64,000 nt of DNA from Actinobacteria bacterium HGW-Actinobacteria-4 (GCA_002841315.1 PHEW01000005.1:118564-182563); one strand, 5' to 3'. Positions 26,569-35,145 are shown, counted from the stretch's first letter. The notes: generated by a model not told the origin, from the letters alone. Program-made: numbers and translations.

Positions 26569-27198
26569 ATGACGGACGCAACGGCGACCAAAGGTGCTGC
26601 CGGAGAGGCCGCTGGACCCATTCCCACCACGTTGGCGTTCAGTCCGCGCCGGCGGGCGTGGGTGGCGACGGCGCTCATGGAGGCACTGTTCGGGTTGCTG
26701 TTCATATCGTCGTTGTATCTGGCGCTCTATCTCAATAGCACCCAGCCGGGCCCGTCGGGTCCGTTTGCGTCCTGGGGCACCGTGGCGGTCGATGTCCCTG
26801 TGCTCTACCGATACGCGCTGGTGCTAGTGCTCGTGCACTTCACTATCGTGGCGGTCATCATCCCCATGGCAGTCCGCACTGTGGGCAGGGATCTGGCCCG
26901 GCTCACGCGCGCGTGGAATCCCGTGGCTTCGGCGGTCGCCTTCGCTGGCGTGGCGGCTGTGCCCGCGTTGATTGTTGCGGCACCGTTCTTCATGAACGGC
27001 GGTATAGGCCCAATGATCGCGTTCAACCTTGGGCTGCTTCCTGCCTTGGCCGCGGTTGGCACGCGCCTGCTCCTTCCAGTCGCGCTGAGGGTGAAGGCGG
27101 TTCAGTGGACTGCGATCGTGGTTGCAGTGCTCGTGGTGGCCTACCCCGTGGTGCAGGTGGTGCGGCTCCTCGTGGCCGTCATCAGGCACCTGTTCTAG
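26569..27198 (+). CDS. small multi-span membrane protein, paralogue 3
   Basis: A 209-residue protein with a longer N-terminal tail and a longer loop after span 1. It shares RRRAWVATALMEALF and LLLPVALRVKAV with the two preceding genes, but is more divergent. ATG 26569 is preceded by GGAGGAAC, so it carries its own ribosome site, and a 72-base gap separates it from paralogue 2. Last member of the birA-led string; the SRAP gene converges on it. Function unknown. Confidence 0.7.
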   Translation: MTDATATKGAAGEAAGPIPTTLAFSPRRRAWVATALMEALFGLLFISSLYLALYLNSTQPGPSGPFASWGTVAVDVPVLYRYALVLVLVHFTIVAVIIPMAVRTVGRDLARLTRAWNPVASAVAFAGVAAVPALIVAAPFFMNGGIGPMIAFNLGLLPALAAVGTRLLLPVALRVKAVQWTAIVVAVLVVAYPVVQVVRLLVAVIRHLF

Positions 27199-27228
27199 TC
27201 GTGACCTGGGGCTCGCCATCGCAGCGTG

Positions 27229-27918
27229 CTAGGCCGGTTCCACCAGTGCAGCGTGGTTGTTCCGCACATTGCCCACGTCGCGGCTCACCGCGTGCCACGT
27301 GAGTTCAGGTGTGGGCGCCTCGATGGCATCGAACAGCTCGCTTGGAGAGGCGTCGGCGCTCAGCCACGTGTCGAACTGAGGGCCGTCCACCATCACGGGC
27401 TGGCGATCGTGGAGTTCGCGCATGCGTTCGCGCGCGGCCGTGGTGAGGATGGCGCAGCTCATCATCCAAGGGGCGTTCTCGCCGCCGCTTGGGTCGCGCC
27501 ACCACTCGTAGAGGCCCGCGAACGCTAGCGGGGCACCACCGGCGTCGGCGATGAAGTGGGGGATCTTGATGCCGCCTTCCACGCGCCACTCGTAATAGCC
27601 GCTCGCGGGGATCAAGCATCGCCGCTTGGCGAACGCGGACTTGAATGACGGCTTATCCGCGACAGTCTCGGAGCGGGCGTTGATCAAGCGCGCTCCCACG
27701 CTGGGATCCTTGGCCCACGACGGCACCAAACCCCAGCGTGCGGTTCGCAGAGTACGGCCATGACTGTCCTTCGAGGAGGCCTCGACAAGCCTCACGGACT
27801 GCGTGGGGGCGACGTTCCAGGACGGGGGGAGCAGGCGCGCGTCATCGGCCACGGTTGCGATCGCGAAGTGGTCGGTTAGTTGCTGCTCTGTGAGAAAGTC
27901 GGCATATCGGCCACACAT
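27229..27918 (-). CDS. SOS response-associated peptidase (SRAP/HMCES/YedK family)
   Basis: A 229-residue protein beginning MCGRYADF, where Cys2 after Met removal is the catalytic residue that crosslinks abasic sites in single-stranded DNA. Family motifs follow: WGLVPSWAKDP, INARSETVADKPSF, CLIPASGYYEW, AFAGLYEWW and the catalytic His in RELHDRQPVMV. The role is protection of abasic sites at replication forks. CACAAT (27925-27930, minus strand) lies six bases before the ATG, so the mRNA is probably leaderless. It sits inside the cluster of small membrane proteins with no evident link. Confidence 0.93.
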   Translation of the reverse strand: MCGRYADFLTEQQLTDHFAIATVADDARLLPPSWNVAPTQSVRLVEASSKDSHGRTLRTARWGLVPSWAKDPSVGARLINARSETVADKPSFKSAFAKRRCLIPASGYYEWRVEGGIKIPHFIADAGGAPLAFAGLYEWWRDPSGGENAPWMMSCAILTTAARERMRELHDRQPVMVDGPQFDTWLSADASPSELFDAIEAPTPELTWHAVSRDVGNVRNNHAALVEPA

Positions 27919-28005
27919 GCCTTCATTGTGCCCTGTGTGACAAAGTCCACCGTAGAATTCGCTTAGGCGGCGGGGACCGCCTTCGAATGCATCGGGAGGC
28001 TGCGG

Positions 28006-28584
28006 ATGCCCGCAGATGTGACCATACGGCGCTCTCGACCCACACGTGGGTCGCTTGAGTTCAGGCGTTCGCTCGCCGCCGGTCCGGTGGGGATTGTCAT
28101 CTATTTCTTGACGCTGTTGTTCACCTCAACGGCTGCGGCGCAGCTCTTGGCTGGGGACGATGCTGCGGTCACGTTGATGTCATCGTTCACCCTCGTGGTG
28201 GTCGCCACCGTGGTGGTGATCGCCGCGGTCATCGGGTTCTCGTTCACCTGGGGTAGGCGGCTGTATGTGGCGACACGGAGGTTCTCTTCCGTGGTGGCGG
28301 CCCTCATCTTCTCCGGGGTAAGCGGCGCCATCGCCTTGGTCGCGAGCTTCGCGATGTTCAGTGCCGTCACCTTGGTGGACGGTGTGGGATCGGGGGAGGC
28401 GTTCGCCGCGATCCTGTTGGTGCTGGTGGTGCCTGCGGTGGTGAGTGGATTCTGTACCCGGCTGGTGGTGGATGCGAGCGCCGAATCGATCTCCGAGATC
28501 CTGGTGGCGTTCGCCGCCGCGGCACTTGCCGTGGGAGTGTTCTGGTGGTCGGCGCGCGGGTACTACCCTGACGCAGCGTTCTAG
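28006..28584 (+). CDS. small multi-span membrane protein, possible paralogue 4
   Basis: A 192-residue hydrophobic protein with about five spans. Similarity to the three proteins upstream is weak, but the plan is the same: two spans, an arginine-rich linker (WGRRLYVATRR), a span pair ending in a TR motif (FCTRLVV) and a final span. GGGAGG precedes the ATG. It is divergent from the SRAP gene. Homology to the cluster is inferred from topology and local motifs and needs profile comparison; function unknown. Confidence 0.6.
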   Translation: MPADVTIRRSRPTRGSLEFRRSLAAGPVGIVIYFLTLLFTSTAAAQLLAGDDAAVTLMSSFTLVVVATVVVIAAVIGFSFTWGRRLYVATRRFSSVVAALIFSGVSGAIALVASFAMFSAVTLVDGVGSGEAFAAILLVLVVPAVVSGFCTRLVVDASAESISEILVAFAAAALAVGVFWWSARGYYPDAAF

Positions 28585-29301
28585 ATCACAGCGTCATCCC
28601 TGCTAAATAGGCATATACCGGGTTCGGTCATCCGGCGGACGGCACCGGCCCAGCTCCGCGCTAGCGGGGATCCTTCACGCACTACTCCTCGCTGGAGCAG
28701 GGTCCGCGCGCGCTTGTTGCTACGCGGGGTAGCTCGCGTTTGGCGCAATGTGGCGAGCTGAGATTGCCATGGGTGCGCTGCCTACAGGCGTCATCGTGGC
28801 ACGTGGCGCGGGCCTCGCGATGTTTCAGAGCACCCGCTTCAGGCGCGCCATCGCACCGCCTTCAGAGCGGCTGACGACGCGGGCGAGGGCGCTCTCGGAT
28901 GGTCGCCCTGGGGGCCTCTTCACCTGCGGGCCGGACGCTGATCGTAACTCCCGTGCAGCGTCGCCGGTCGGTTTGAGGCGGCTCAATGAGGCCCAGATCT
29001 GCGCTGCTGACGGCCTCGCCTTTGGCCGATGCCGGGGCGAGTTTCCGCGACGTGTCGCCCGGGTGAAGCGGCGCATTGGTGACGGGTCAGCAGTCCCGCT
29101 AGGAGCGATTCCAGGGTGCCCGGGCGGGGTGCGCGATGGAGGAGGTCTCAGGTACCGCTGTGTGACGCAGTTAGCACTCGCGATGTGACATCCGGCACAA
29201 AGGCCCAGGGGCCACTTTGGCGAAAACTACAACCATCGGGACCGTGTCACTCTTGAGTTATCGGCAAGGTCCACAGCAGTGATACGGCAAGGAGAATGGC
29301 C
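28585..29301. other. 717-base stretch without a convincing gene
   Basis: Open frames exist on both strands (for example 28748-29188 plus, 28825-29076 minus), but they are arginine-, serine- and proline-rich, lack a ribosome site or -10 before the start and show no recognisable domain. There is no tRNA-like cloverleaf. Short inverted segments such as GGGTGC at 28771-28776 with GCACCC at 28829-28834 are present. It could be a decayed gene, a multicopy intergenic element or a structured RNA; none of these is shown. Confidence 0.4.
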
Positions 29302-29886
29302 ATGGCAATCATGGGAGGCGCAGTCGCAAGGCAGTCGATGGCTGCCCGTGCATGGTTCGCTACGTGTGTCTACATCACCATCTACGGGATGGGATTCCTG
29401 TTCCTGGTGGGCCCCGCGTCGATGCAGCTCGCCAACCTTGGCGGCGCCACTAACCAGCGCTTCGCGGCGTTCGGGCTGTGGTTGGTCACGGCAGTGGTGC
29501 TGACGGTCGGAGCCGCACTTCTTCACTTCACACTAGACATGATGCTTGAGCGTCGCTACACCCGCAAGGATGCACCGGCATGGCGCATCGAGACGGCCTT
29601 CGCGGCCCGCGGACTAGCGTTCGCGATCATCGCAGCCGGACTGTTCGTGGTGGTGGGAGCGCTGGCCGTTGGCGGAGTCTCGATGCCGCTGGTGTACGCG
29701 GCGGTGCTTGCCTTCCTGATCCCCGGAGCACTCGCCGGTGGGTTCACCCACATGATCACCCCCACCGTGATGGCGGAGAAGCGCCAGATGGCCTCGGTGA
29801 GTGGATTCGCACTCGTGGTGGTGGTGCTCTCCAACTACGTGATGGTGGGCGCCTACGCCCCGCTCGCGTCGGTTGTGGGTAGCTAG
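29302..29886 (+). CDS. small multi-span membrane protein, possible paralogue 5
   Basis: A 194-residue hydrophobic protein with about five spans. ARAWFATCVYITIYGMGFLF at its first span echoes RAWVATALM of the cluster, and the linker (MMLERRYTRKD) is again basic. Two in-frame ATGs occur at 29296 and 29302; the second is chosen because AAGGAG at 29289-29294 gives seven-base spacing. Function unknown; relation to the cluster is tentative. Confidence 0.6.
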   Translation: MAIMGGAVARQSMAARAWFATCVYITIYGMGFLFLVGPASMQLANLGGATNQRFAAFGLWLVTAVVLTVGAALLHFTLDMMLERRYTRKDAPAWRIETAFAARGLAFAIIAAGLFVVVGALAVGGVSMPLVYAAVLAFLIPGALAGGFTHMITPTVMAEKRQMASVSGFALVVVVLSNYVMVGAYAPLASVVGS

Positions 29887-30014
29887 AGTCACCCAGGCTG
29901 GTCTCTGCACAGGTACGTTAGCGACGGGCACCATGGTGCGTATGTAACGTTATCCCTGGCAGTTATCCACAGTGGGGTGGACGTATCCGCACAATTACCC
30001 CTAACCTCCCTTAC

Positions 30015-31244
30015 ATGAGTGCGGAAGCTGTGGGACGTATCGAGTCCCAGGTTCGAGACCAAATCCGGAAGCGCGGCGTGGACCCAGTGAGGGACATGGC
30101 GGAGGTCCAGCGGCTCGTCGACGAGGCCTTTGCGGCGTGGGAAGAGCGGGCACTGGTGGGAGCGGTCGCTCCGGTGGAGGACCGCGACAGCGCCGCCAAG
30201 ACCGTGCTCGACAATCTGTCAGGGCTGGGGCCGCTCCAGAAGTACTTGGATGATCCCGAGATCGAAGAGATCTGGATCAATGAACCTGCGCAAGTCTTTG
30301 TGGCAAGGCGGGGCGAGCCTGAACTCACGCCCACAATCCTCACGGCGGAGCAAGTGCGCGAACTCGTGGAGCAGATGCTCAAGATATCCGGGCGCAGGCT
30401 GGATCTGTCCAGCCCCTTTGTTGACGCGTCCCTGCCTGGCGGGGAGCGTTTGCACGCCGTCATCCCGGACGTGACGCGCGCACACTGGTCCGTCAACATT
30501 CGCAAGTATGTTGCCAGGGCCCAGCATGTCAGCGACCTTGTCGCGCTCGGTTCGCTCACACAACAGGCGGCAGACTTCCTCGACGCCGCCGTGCAGGCCG
30601 GCCTGAACGTGTTGGTGGCCGGGGCAACCCAGGCGGGCAAGACCACAGCGCTCAACGCTCTCGCTGGCTCCATTCCGCCGCGGGAACGCGTGATCACATG
30701 TGAAGAGGTGTTCGAACTCAAGCTTCCCCTGAGGGATGTGGTGGGTCTCCAATGCCGGCAACCCTCTCTCGAAGGAACTGGGGAGATTCCACTGCGCAGG
30801 CTCGTCAAGGAGGCGCTGCGCATGCGTCCCAGCCGCATCATCATCGGCGAGGTGCGCGAAGCTGAAGCGCTTGACATGCTCGTGGCGTTGAATGCTGGAG
30901 TGCCTGGAATGTGCACTATCCATGCCAACTCCGCCCGCGATGCCATCACCAAGATGTGCACGTTGCCGCTACTCGCGGGAGAGAACGTGTCCGATCGCTT
31001 TGTGGTGCCTACCGTTGCCTCCGCAATCGATATCGTGCTCCACCTTGAGCTCGATCACCAAGGTAAGCGGCGAGTACGGGAGATCGTCGCGGTGCCGGGA
31101 CGCGTCGAGAACGGCATTGTTGAGACGGAAGACATCTTCCATCTCGACGGCGACGAGCTTGTCCGAGGGCAGGGATTCCCCCCTCACGAGGACCGATTTG
31201 CTCGGCGAGGGCTTGATCTCGCCGCTGTGTTGGGAGAGAACTAG
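30015..31244 (+). CDS. tadA: Tad secretion ATPase (CpaF/TadA)
   Basis: A 409-residue hexameric ATPase of the type II/IV secretion family that powers Tad pilus assembly on the inner face of the membrane. Walker A is GATQAGKTTALNAL, the Asp box region is VITCEEVFEL, Walker B is RIIIGEVREAEALDML, and the His box is CTIHANSARDA. TAACCT (30002-30007) stands seven bases before ATG 30015, so the mRNA is probably leaderless. It opens the operon. In mycobacteria and many relatives a CpaE-like gene (ssd) precedes tadA; none is present here. Confidence 0.93.
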   Translation: MSAEAVGRIESQVRDQIRKRGVDPVRDMAEVQRLVDEAFAAWEERALVGAVAPVEDRDSAAKTVLDNLSGLGPLQKYLDDPEIEEIWINEPAQVFVARRGEPELTPTILTAEQVRELVEQMLKISGRRLDLSSPFVDASLPGGERLHAVIPDVTRAHWSVNIRKYVARAQHVSDLVALGSLTQQAADFLDAAVQAGLNVLVAGATQAGKTTALNALAGSIPPRERVITCEEVFELKLPLRDVVGLQCRQPSLEGTGEIPLRRLVKEALRMRPSRIIIGEVREAEALDMLVALNAGVPGMCTIHANSARDAITKMCTLPLLAGENVSDRFVVPTVASAIDIVLHLELDHQGKRRVREIVAVPGRVENGIVETEDIFHLDGDELVRGQGFPPHEDRFARRGLDLAAVLGEN

Positions 31245-31246
31245 CG

Positions 31247-32107
31247 ATGGGTGCCGTGTGGGGGTTGGTCCTAGGCGCGGGCCTGTTCTTGGTGTGGACG
31301 TCGTGGTGGATCCCGGAGCGCCGGGCAGCGTCGCGCGTCGAAGGTTGGAGAGCACGAACCCAAGATCGCCTCGTCCAGGCGGGTGCGGCCAGCGTCACTC
31401 CTGCGGCGCTACTCGGCACCTCGATCGGCATTGGCGCAGTGGTCTTCTTGCTCACCAGCGGGATGTCAGGTTCACCCACGATCGGGCTGTGCTTTGGGGT
31501 CATCGCAGGCCGGGCTCCGTTTGCGCTTGTCATCATGCGAGCACGCGCACGGCGCGAAGCAATGCGCGATGTGTGGCCCGAGGTGGTGGACAACCTTGCC
31601 TCAGGCATACGCGCTGGCATGTCTTTGCCTGACGCGCTGGGACAGCTGGGCGATCGCGGACCCGAGCAGGTCCGCCAAGCGTTCATCATGTTCGCTCAGG
31701 ATTACCGGACTACGGGTAGATTTGGCGATTGTCTCGACGCGCTCAAGGGGCGGCTCGCCGATCCGGTCGCGGACCGCATTGTGGAGGCATTGCGCATTAC
31801 GCGGGAGGTGGGAGGCACCGACGTAGGGCGGCTCTTGCGCACACTCTCTGAGTTCTTGCGCGAAGAAGCGCGCATCCGCGGCGAGCTAGAGGCACGCCAA
31901 AGCTGGACCGTCAACGCTGCCAGACTCGCAGTCGCCGCGCCGTGGGTGGTTCTGGCCTTCCTGTCGTCACAGCCCGACAACGCCGTAGCGTACAACTCCG
32001 CCGCTGGCGTTACCGTACTGGCCTTGGGAGGCGGGAGCACGGTGATCGCCTACAGGCTCATGGTGCGCGTAGGGAGACTCCCAGTGGAAGCGCGGGTGCT
32101 GCGATGA
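31247..32107 (+). CDS. tadB: Tad inner-membrane platform protein TadB
   Basis: A 286-residue type II secretion F-domain protein. N-terminal spans precede the cytoplasmic helical F domain (NLASGIRAGMSLPDALGQLG, then LRTLSEFLREEARIRGELEAR), and two spans end the protein. It forms the membrane platform on which TadA acts, with TadC. Two bases separate it from tadA and its TGA overlaps the tadC ATG. The order matches mycobacterial Rv3659c-Rv3658c. Confidence 0.88.
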   Translation: MGAVWGLVLGAGLFLVWTSWWIPERRAASRVEGWRARTQDRLVQAGAASVTPAALLGTSIGIGAVVFLLTSGMSGSPTIGLCFGVIAGRAPFALVIMRARARREAMRDVWPEVVDNLASGIRAGMSLPDALGQLGDRGPEQVRQAFIMFAQDYRTTGRFGDCLDALKGRLADPVADRIVEALRITREVGGTDVGRLLRTLSEFLREEARIRGELEARQSWTVNAARLAVAAPWVVLAFLSSQPDNAVAYNSAAGVTVLALGGGSTVIAYRLMVRVGRLPVEARVLR

Positions 32108-33027
32108 CGTCCACAGTGGTGGCGCTTGGCTTGTGCCTCGGTCTTGGGCTGTCCTTGATCGCCGCTTGGATGCGGGGACGGAGGCCGCGTCTAGAGCGAC
32201 GGATACTTCCCTACGTGCGCCCACACATGAGCGCAGAGCGCGACCGGGATGATCTGATTGCGACACCGTTCCCCACGGTTGAACGGCTCTTGGCACCCGT
32301 AATAAAGGATGGCATCCGTGCCGTGGAGAAGTGGGGCTCTCCCGCTCATGAGATTCGCAGTCGGCTTCAGCGTGCGGGCAGTTCGCTGAGCGTCGAGCAA
32401 TACCGCGCCGAGCAGGTTGTTTGGGGGGTCGGAGGGCTAGCCGGCGGCGTGCTGGGCTCGTTGGTGCTCGCGGCTACTCGGGGCTCCTCCCCGGTCGCGC
32501 TGGTGGTGTTGACGCTGGCCGTGGCTGTCGCCGGGGCGGCGGCGCGCGACTACGTCCTTGGGCGTGCGGTGACGAAGCGTGAGGCGCGCATGGTGGCCGA
32601 GTTGCCCACCGTCGCAGAACTGTTGGCGTTGTCGGTCAGCGCGGGGGAGGGGGCGCTTGGGGCCTTGGAGCGGGTGTCTCAGACTACCCGCGGCGTTCTC
32701 GCTGACGAGATGCGAGCCACGTTGTCAGAGGCCCGGACGGGAACGCCCCTCTCTGGTGCGCTTGAGAGCCTCGCTGATCGCTCCGGCGTTCCTGCGTTGC
32801 GCCGCTTCGCTGACGGGATTGCGACTGCCGTTGACCGCGGCACCCCACTCGCGGAGGTCTCGCGCGCGCAGGCGCAAGATGTGCGTGCCGACGGACGGCG
32901 GGTCCTCATGGAGGAGGGCGGCAAGCGCGAGATCGCGATGATGGTTCCCGTAGTCTTCCTGATTCTGCCGGTGACCGTGGTGTTCGCGGTGTTCCCCGGA
33001 CTAGCAGCACTTCAACTAGGAACCTAG
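32104..33027 (+). CDS. tadC: Tad inner-membrane platform protein TadC
   Basis: A 307-residue type II secretion F-domain protein, the partner of TadB. The F domain shows ELPTVAELLALSVSAGEG and RRFADGIATAVDRGTPLAEV, ending in two spans with VFLILPVTVVFAVFPG. ATG 32104 overlaps the tadB stop (ATGA), which fixes the start. The encoded platform presumably anchors the pilin-like products that follow. Confidence 0.88.
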   Translation: MTSTVVALGLCLGLGLSLIAAWMRGRRPRLERRILPYVRPHMSAERDRDDLIATPFPTVERLLAPVIKDGIRAVEKWGSPAHEIRSRLQRAGSSLSVEQYRAEQVVWGVGGLAGGVLGSLVLAATRGSSPVALVVLTLAVAVAGAAARDYVLGRAVTKREARMVAELPTVAELLALSVSAGEGALGALERVSQTTRGVLADEMRATLSEARTGTPLSGALESLADRSGVPALRRFADGIATAVDRGTPLAEVSRAQAQDVRADGRRVLMEEGGKREIAMMVPVVFLILPVTVVFAVFPGLAALQLGT

Positions 33028-33047
33028 AGAGAAGGAGAAGAACCATC

Positions 33048-33233
33048 ATGAAGACCAAACTGCACAGCTTGCTGACAAGGACTCGCGACCAACGGTCAGA
33101 CCAGGGCGATGTCCCAGGGTGGGTGCTGATTACGCTGATGACCGCTGGCCTTGTGGCGGCGATTTGGGCGATTGCTGGACCCACACTCACCAATCTCTTC
33201 AGCTCGGCCATTGAAGGCGTCACGGGAGGCTAG
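33048..33233 (+). CDS. small pilin-like protein (DUF4244/Flp-like)
   Basis: A 61-residue protein with a charged N terminus, then GDVPGWVLITLMTAGLVAAIWAIAG, a single hydrophobic segment as in Flp pilins, and a short tail. In mycobacteria the equivalent slot is Rv3656c, a DUF4244 protein regarded as the major Flp-type pilin. GAGAAGGAGAAG lies upstream of the ATG as a strong ribosome site, fitting high expression. Size and place make it the probable pilus subunit; processing is not proven. Confidence 0.8.
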   Translation: MKTKLHSLLTRTRDQRSDQGDVPGWVLITLMTAGLVAAIWAIAGPTLTNLFSSAIEGVTGG

Positions 33234-33609
33234 GCGGCGCGACGACTCCGGCAGCGCGATCGTCGAGTTCGTGCTTGTATCCGTGCTGGTGGTGGTCATC
33301 GCGCTCGCTCTGCTTCAACTCGCATTGACGTTGCACGTGCGCAATATCGTAATGTCGAGCGCCTCTGAGGGAGCGAGGTTCGCTGCGCTCGCCGACCGTT
33401 CGCTGGCTGACGGTGAGAGACGCACAGCCCATCTCATCGATGCGGCACTCTCCGGCTACTCGGTCGACATCGCATCGCACGAAACCACCATCAATGGAGC
33501 GCCTGCAGTGTCGATCGTGGTCACTGCGCCCGTGCCAGTGATCGGAGTCTGGGGGATCGGGGAGATGACAATCGAGGGACGCGCGTACCAGGAGACCTAC
33601 CGTGGCTAG
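33211..33609 (+). CDS. TadE-like pseudopilin
   Basis: A protein of about 132 residues with the TadE motif GSAIVEFVLVSVLVVVIAL near the N terminus, one membrane span, and a periplasmic-side domain. It probably contributes to pilus initiation. The start is uncertain: no ATG or GTG occurs before the TadE motif, and TTG 33211 or TTG 33151, both inside the pilin gene, are the candidates. The frame is unmistakable and overlaps the next gene by eight bases. Confidence 0.75.
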   Translation: MKASREARRRDDSGSAIVEFVLVSVLVVVIALALLQLALTLHVRNIVMSSASEGARFAALADRSLADGERRTAHLIDAALSGYSVDIASHETTINGAPAVSIVVTAPVPVIGVWGIGEMTIEGRAYQETYRG

Positions 33610-34105
33610 GCTCCGGCGCGCGCTTGCGAGGCGTAGGTCCTTGGCCGACGACTCGGGAGCTGCCATTGTCGAGTTCATCGGCCTTGCACTCCTGCTGCTC
33701 ATCCCGCTGACCTACTTGATCATCACCCTAGGCCGGGTCCAGGCGGGAGCGTTCGCGGCGGAATCCGCCGCTCGCGACGCTGCTCGCGCAAGCGTGGTAA
33801 CTGGTGTGGCCGCGCTCGAGGCTGGGGAGTCACCATCGCGTGCCACCTCGCTTGCCTTTGGTCGCGCCCTCGCGGTCTCCTCGGTCGTGGTTGAGGACTT
33901 CGGTTTTGATCCTGGTGCTGACACCACGATCGAGCTCGCGTGTTCCTCGTCGCCGTGCTTCAACCAAGGAAGTTCGGTGCGAGCGGATGTCCAGGTCCAT
34001 GTCTCGCTACCGGGAATCCCTGGGTTCGTGCACGCGATAGCACCGCTCCGCGTGACAGTCTCAGCGAGTGCGAGTTCGCCTGTGGACGGGTTGGCGGCAC
34101 CGTGA
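33602..34105 (+). CDS. TadE-like pilus assembly protein
   Basis: A 167-residue protein with DDSGAAIVEFIGLALLLLIP, the TadE-like N-terminal span, followed by AAESAARDAARASVV and a beta-rich outer domain with a Cys-x4-Cys pair (CSSSPC) that may form a disulfide. GTG 33602 overlaps the preceding gene, and TGA 34103-34105 overlaps the next GTG (GTGA). It corresponds to the second TadE-type gene of actinobacterial Tad loci. Confidence 0.78.
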   Translation: MARLRRALARRRSLADDSGAAIVEFIGLALLLLIPLTYLIITLGRVQAGAFAAESAARDAARASVVTGVAALEAGESPSRATSLAFGRALAVSSVVVEDFGFDPGADTTIELACSSSPCFNQGSSVRADVQVHVSLPGIPGFVHAIAPLRVTVSASASSPVDGLAAP

Positions 34106-34575
34106 CGAGGTGGGCACGGATCAGACTCGCGCGGAACGACGAGGGCAACATCAGTGTGCTGTCACTCGGATTCGCAGTGCTCACGCTCATGACCGTGCTG
34201 GTGGTGTCCGCTGCCACCGCCGTTCACATCCAACACATGCGCCTGACGCACCTTGCGGATGAACTTGCGCTGGAAGCAGCGGACGCGCTTGACCTGGGCC
34301 GCTACTATGCGGGACACATTCCGGAACCTACGGAGCACGCTGCGGTGCCGCTCGCGCAACAGCGAATGAACACCGCAGTCGCCACCCACCTCGCGCGATC
34401 GCAGGGCCGCATCAACCTCCCCAACGTGCGCGTGGTCTCGGTTGACACCCTGGACGGCAACACCGCCTCAGTCACCGTCGCGGTGACGGTGGAGCCACTG
34501 TTTGGGATGGAGGCGCTTCTCCCGTTCGCCGACGGCATCGTGCTGGTCGCTACCGGAACTGCGCGCGCCTACTAG
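34102..34575 (+). CDS. TadG/TadE-like protein of the Tad locus (Rv3654c-like)
   Basis: A 157-residue protein starting at GTG 34102, overlapping the previous stop. N-terminal NDEGNISVLSLGFAVLTLM matches the GxxS/T-V pattern of TadG-like N-terminal domains and of the secretion-neighbourhood TadE-like family; a single span is followed by DELALEAADALDLGRYY. It ends the Tad operon. An eight-base-stem hairpin spans its stop codon. Confidence 0.75.
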   Translation: MTRWARIRLARNDEGNISVLSLGFAVLTLMTVLVVSAATAVHIQHMRLTHLADELALEAADALDLGRYYAGHIPEPTEHAAVPLAQQRMNTAVATHLARSQGRINLPNVRVVSVDTLDGNTASVTVAVTVEPLFGMEALLPFADGIVLVATGTARAY

Positions 34576-34581
34576 GCGCGC
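34563..34581. terminator. bidirectional hairpin at the end of the Tad operon
   Basis: GCGCGCCT-ACT-AGGCGCGC forms an 8-bp perfect stem with a 3-base loop covering the TAG of the last Tad gene. It lies between convergent operons. No T-run follows, so the terminator call is tentative. Confidence 0.45.
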
Positions 34582-34586
34582 CCCAG

Positions 34587-35060
34587 CTACGCCCCAGCAA
34601 AACCCAGCTGCCGCCATGCCTCGTATACAGCGATGGACGCCGCCGAGGTGATGTTGAGCGACCGCCTGCTCGCGAGCATCGGTATCCTCACCTGGTTCGT
34701 CACTCGTGGGTGCGCGAGCACCTCATCGTCGAGCCCCGTGGGCTCCGGGCCAAAAAGCAACAGGTCGGTTGGCTCGTAAGTGACGTCCGTATAGACCGTG
34801 GCGGCCTTGGTAGTGAACGCGAACACCCTCGAGCGGGGTTGTACGGCCAGCAGGGCGTCCAAAGACCCGTGCACCGTCACCGAGGCTAGATCGTGATAGT
34901 CCAGCCCCGCACGCTTGACCCTGGACTCGGAGAGGTCAAAGCCCAAGGGCTCGATCAGGTGCAGGTGCGCGCCCGTCACGGCAGACAGCCGGATCGCATT
35001 GCCCGTGTTCTGGGGAATGCGCGGCTGGTAGAACACGATTGCGGGCACCTGGTCAGTCAC
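34587..35060 (-). CDS. trmL: tRNA (cytidine/uridine-34 2'-O)-methyltransferase
   Basis: A 157-residue SPOUT methyltransferase. NTGNAIRLSAVTGAHLHLIEPLGF is motif 1, LLLFGPEPTGL motif 2 and RIPMLASRRSLNITSAASIAVYE motif 3 with the knot. TrmL methylates the wobble base of tRNA-Leu isoacceptors. Length and motif spacing fit the single-domain subfamily. The GTG start is preceded by AACAAT (35067-35072, minus strand) at six bases, again without a ribosome site. Confidence 0.9.
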   Translation of the reverse strand: MTDQVPAIVFYQPRIPQNTGNAIRLSAVTGAHLHLIEPLGFDLSESRVKRAGLDYHDLASVTVHGSLDALLAVQPRSRVFAFTTKAATVYTDVTYEPTDLLLFGPEPTGLDDEVLAHPRVTNQVRIPMLASRRSLNITSAASIAVYEAWRQLGFAGA

Positions 35061-35109
35061 GAGCCCATTGTTCCACGCAGACCGTCCCGCTCTAGGCGGT
35101 CGCCAAGCA

Positions 35110-35145
35110 CGAAGGGCGGCCCACCCAGAGGTGGACCGCCCTTCG
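35110..35145 (-). terminator. terminator of the sugar ABC operon
   Basis: CGAAGGGCGGcCCACC and GGTGGaCCGCCCTTCG form a long stem with one internal mismatch and a loop of about four bases, just after the last permease gene. There is no clear T-run. It would stop minus-strand transcription before trmL. Confidence 0.6.

Noticed and set aside
28748..29188. Plus-strand open frame of 146 residues in the gap between paralogues 4 and 5
   Set aside because: No ribosome site or -10 near its start, and no domain; a competing minus-strand frame is equally poor.
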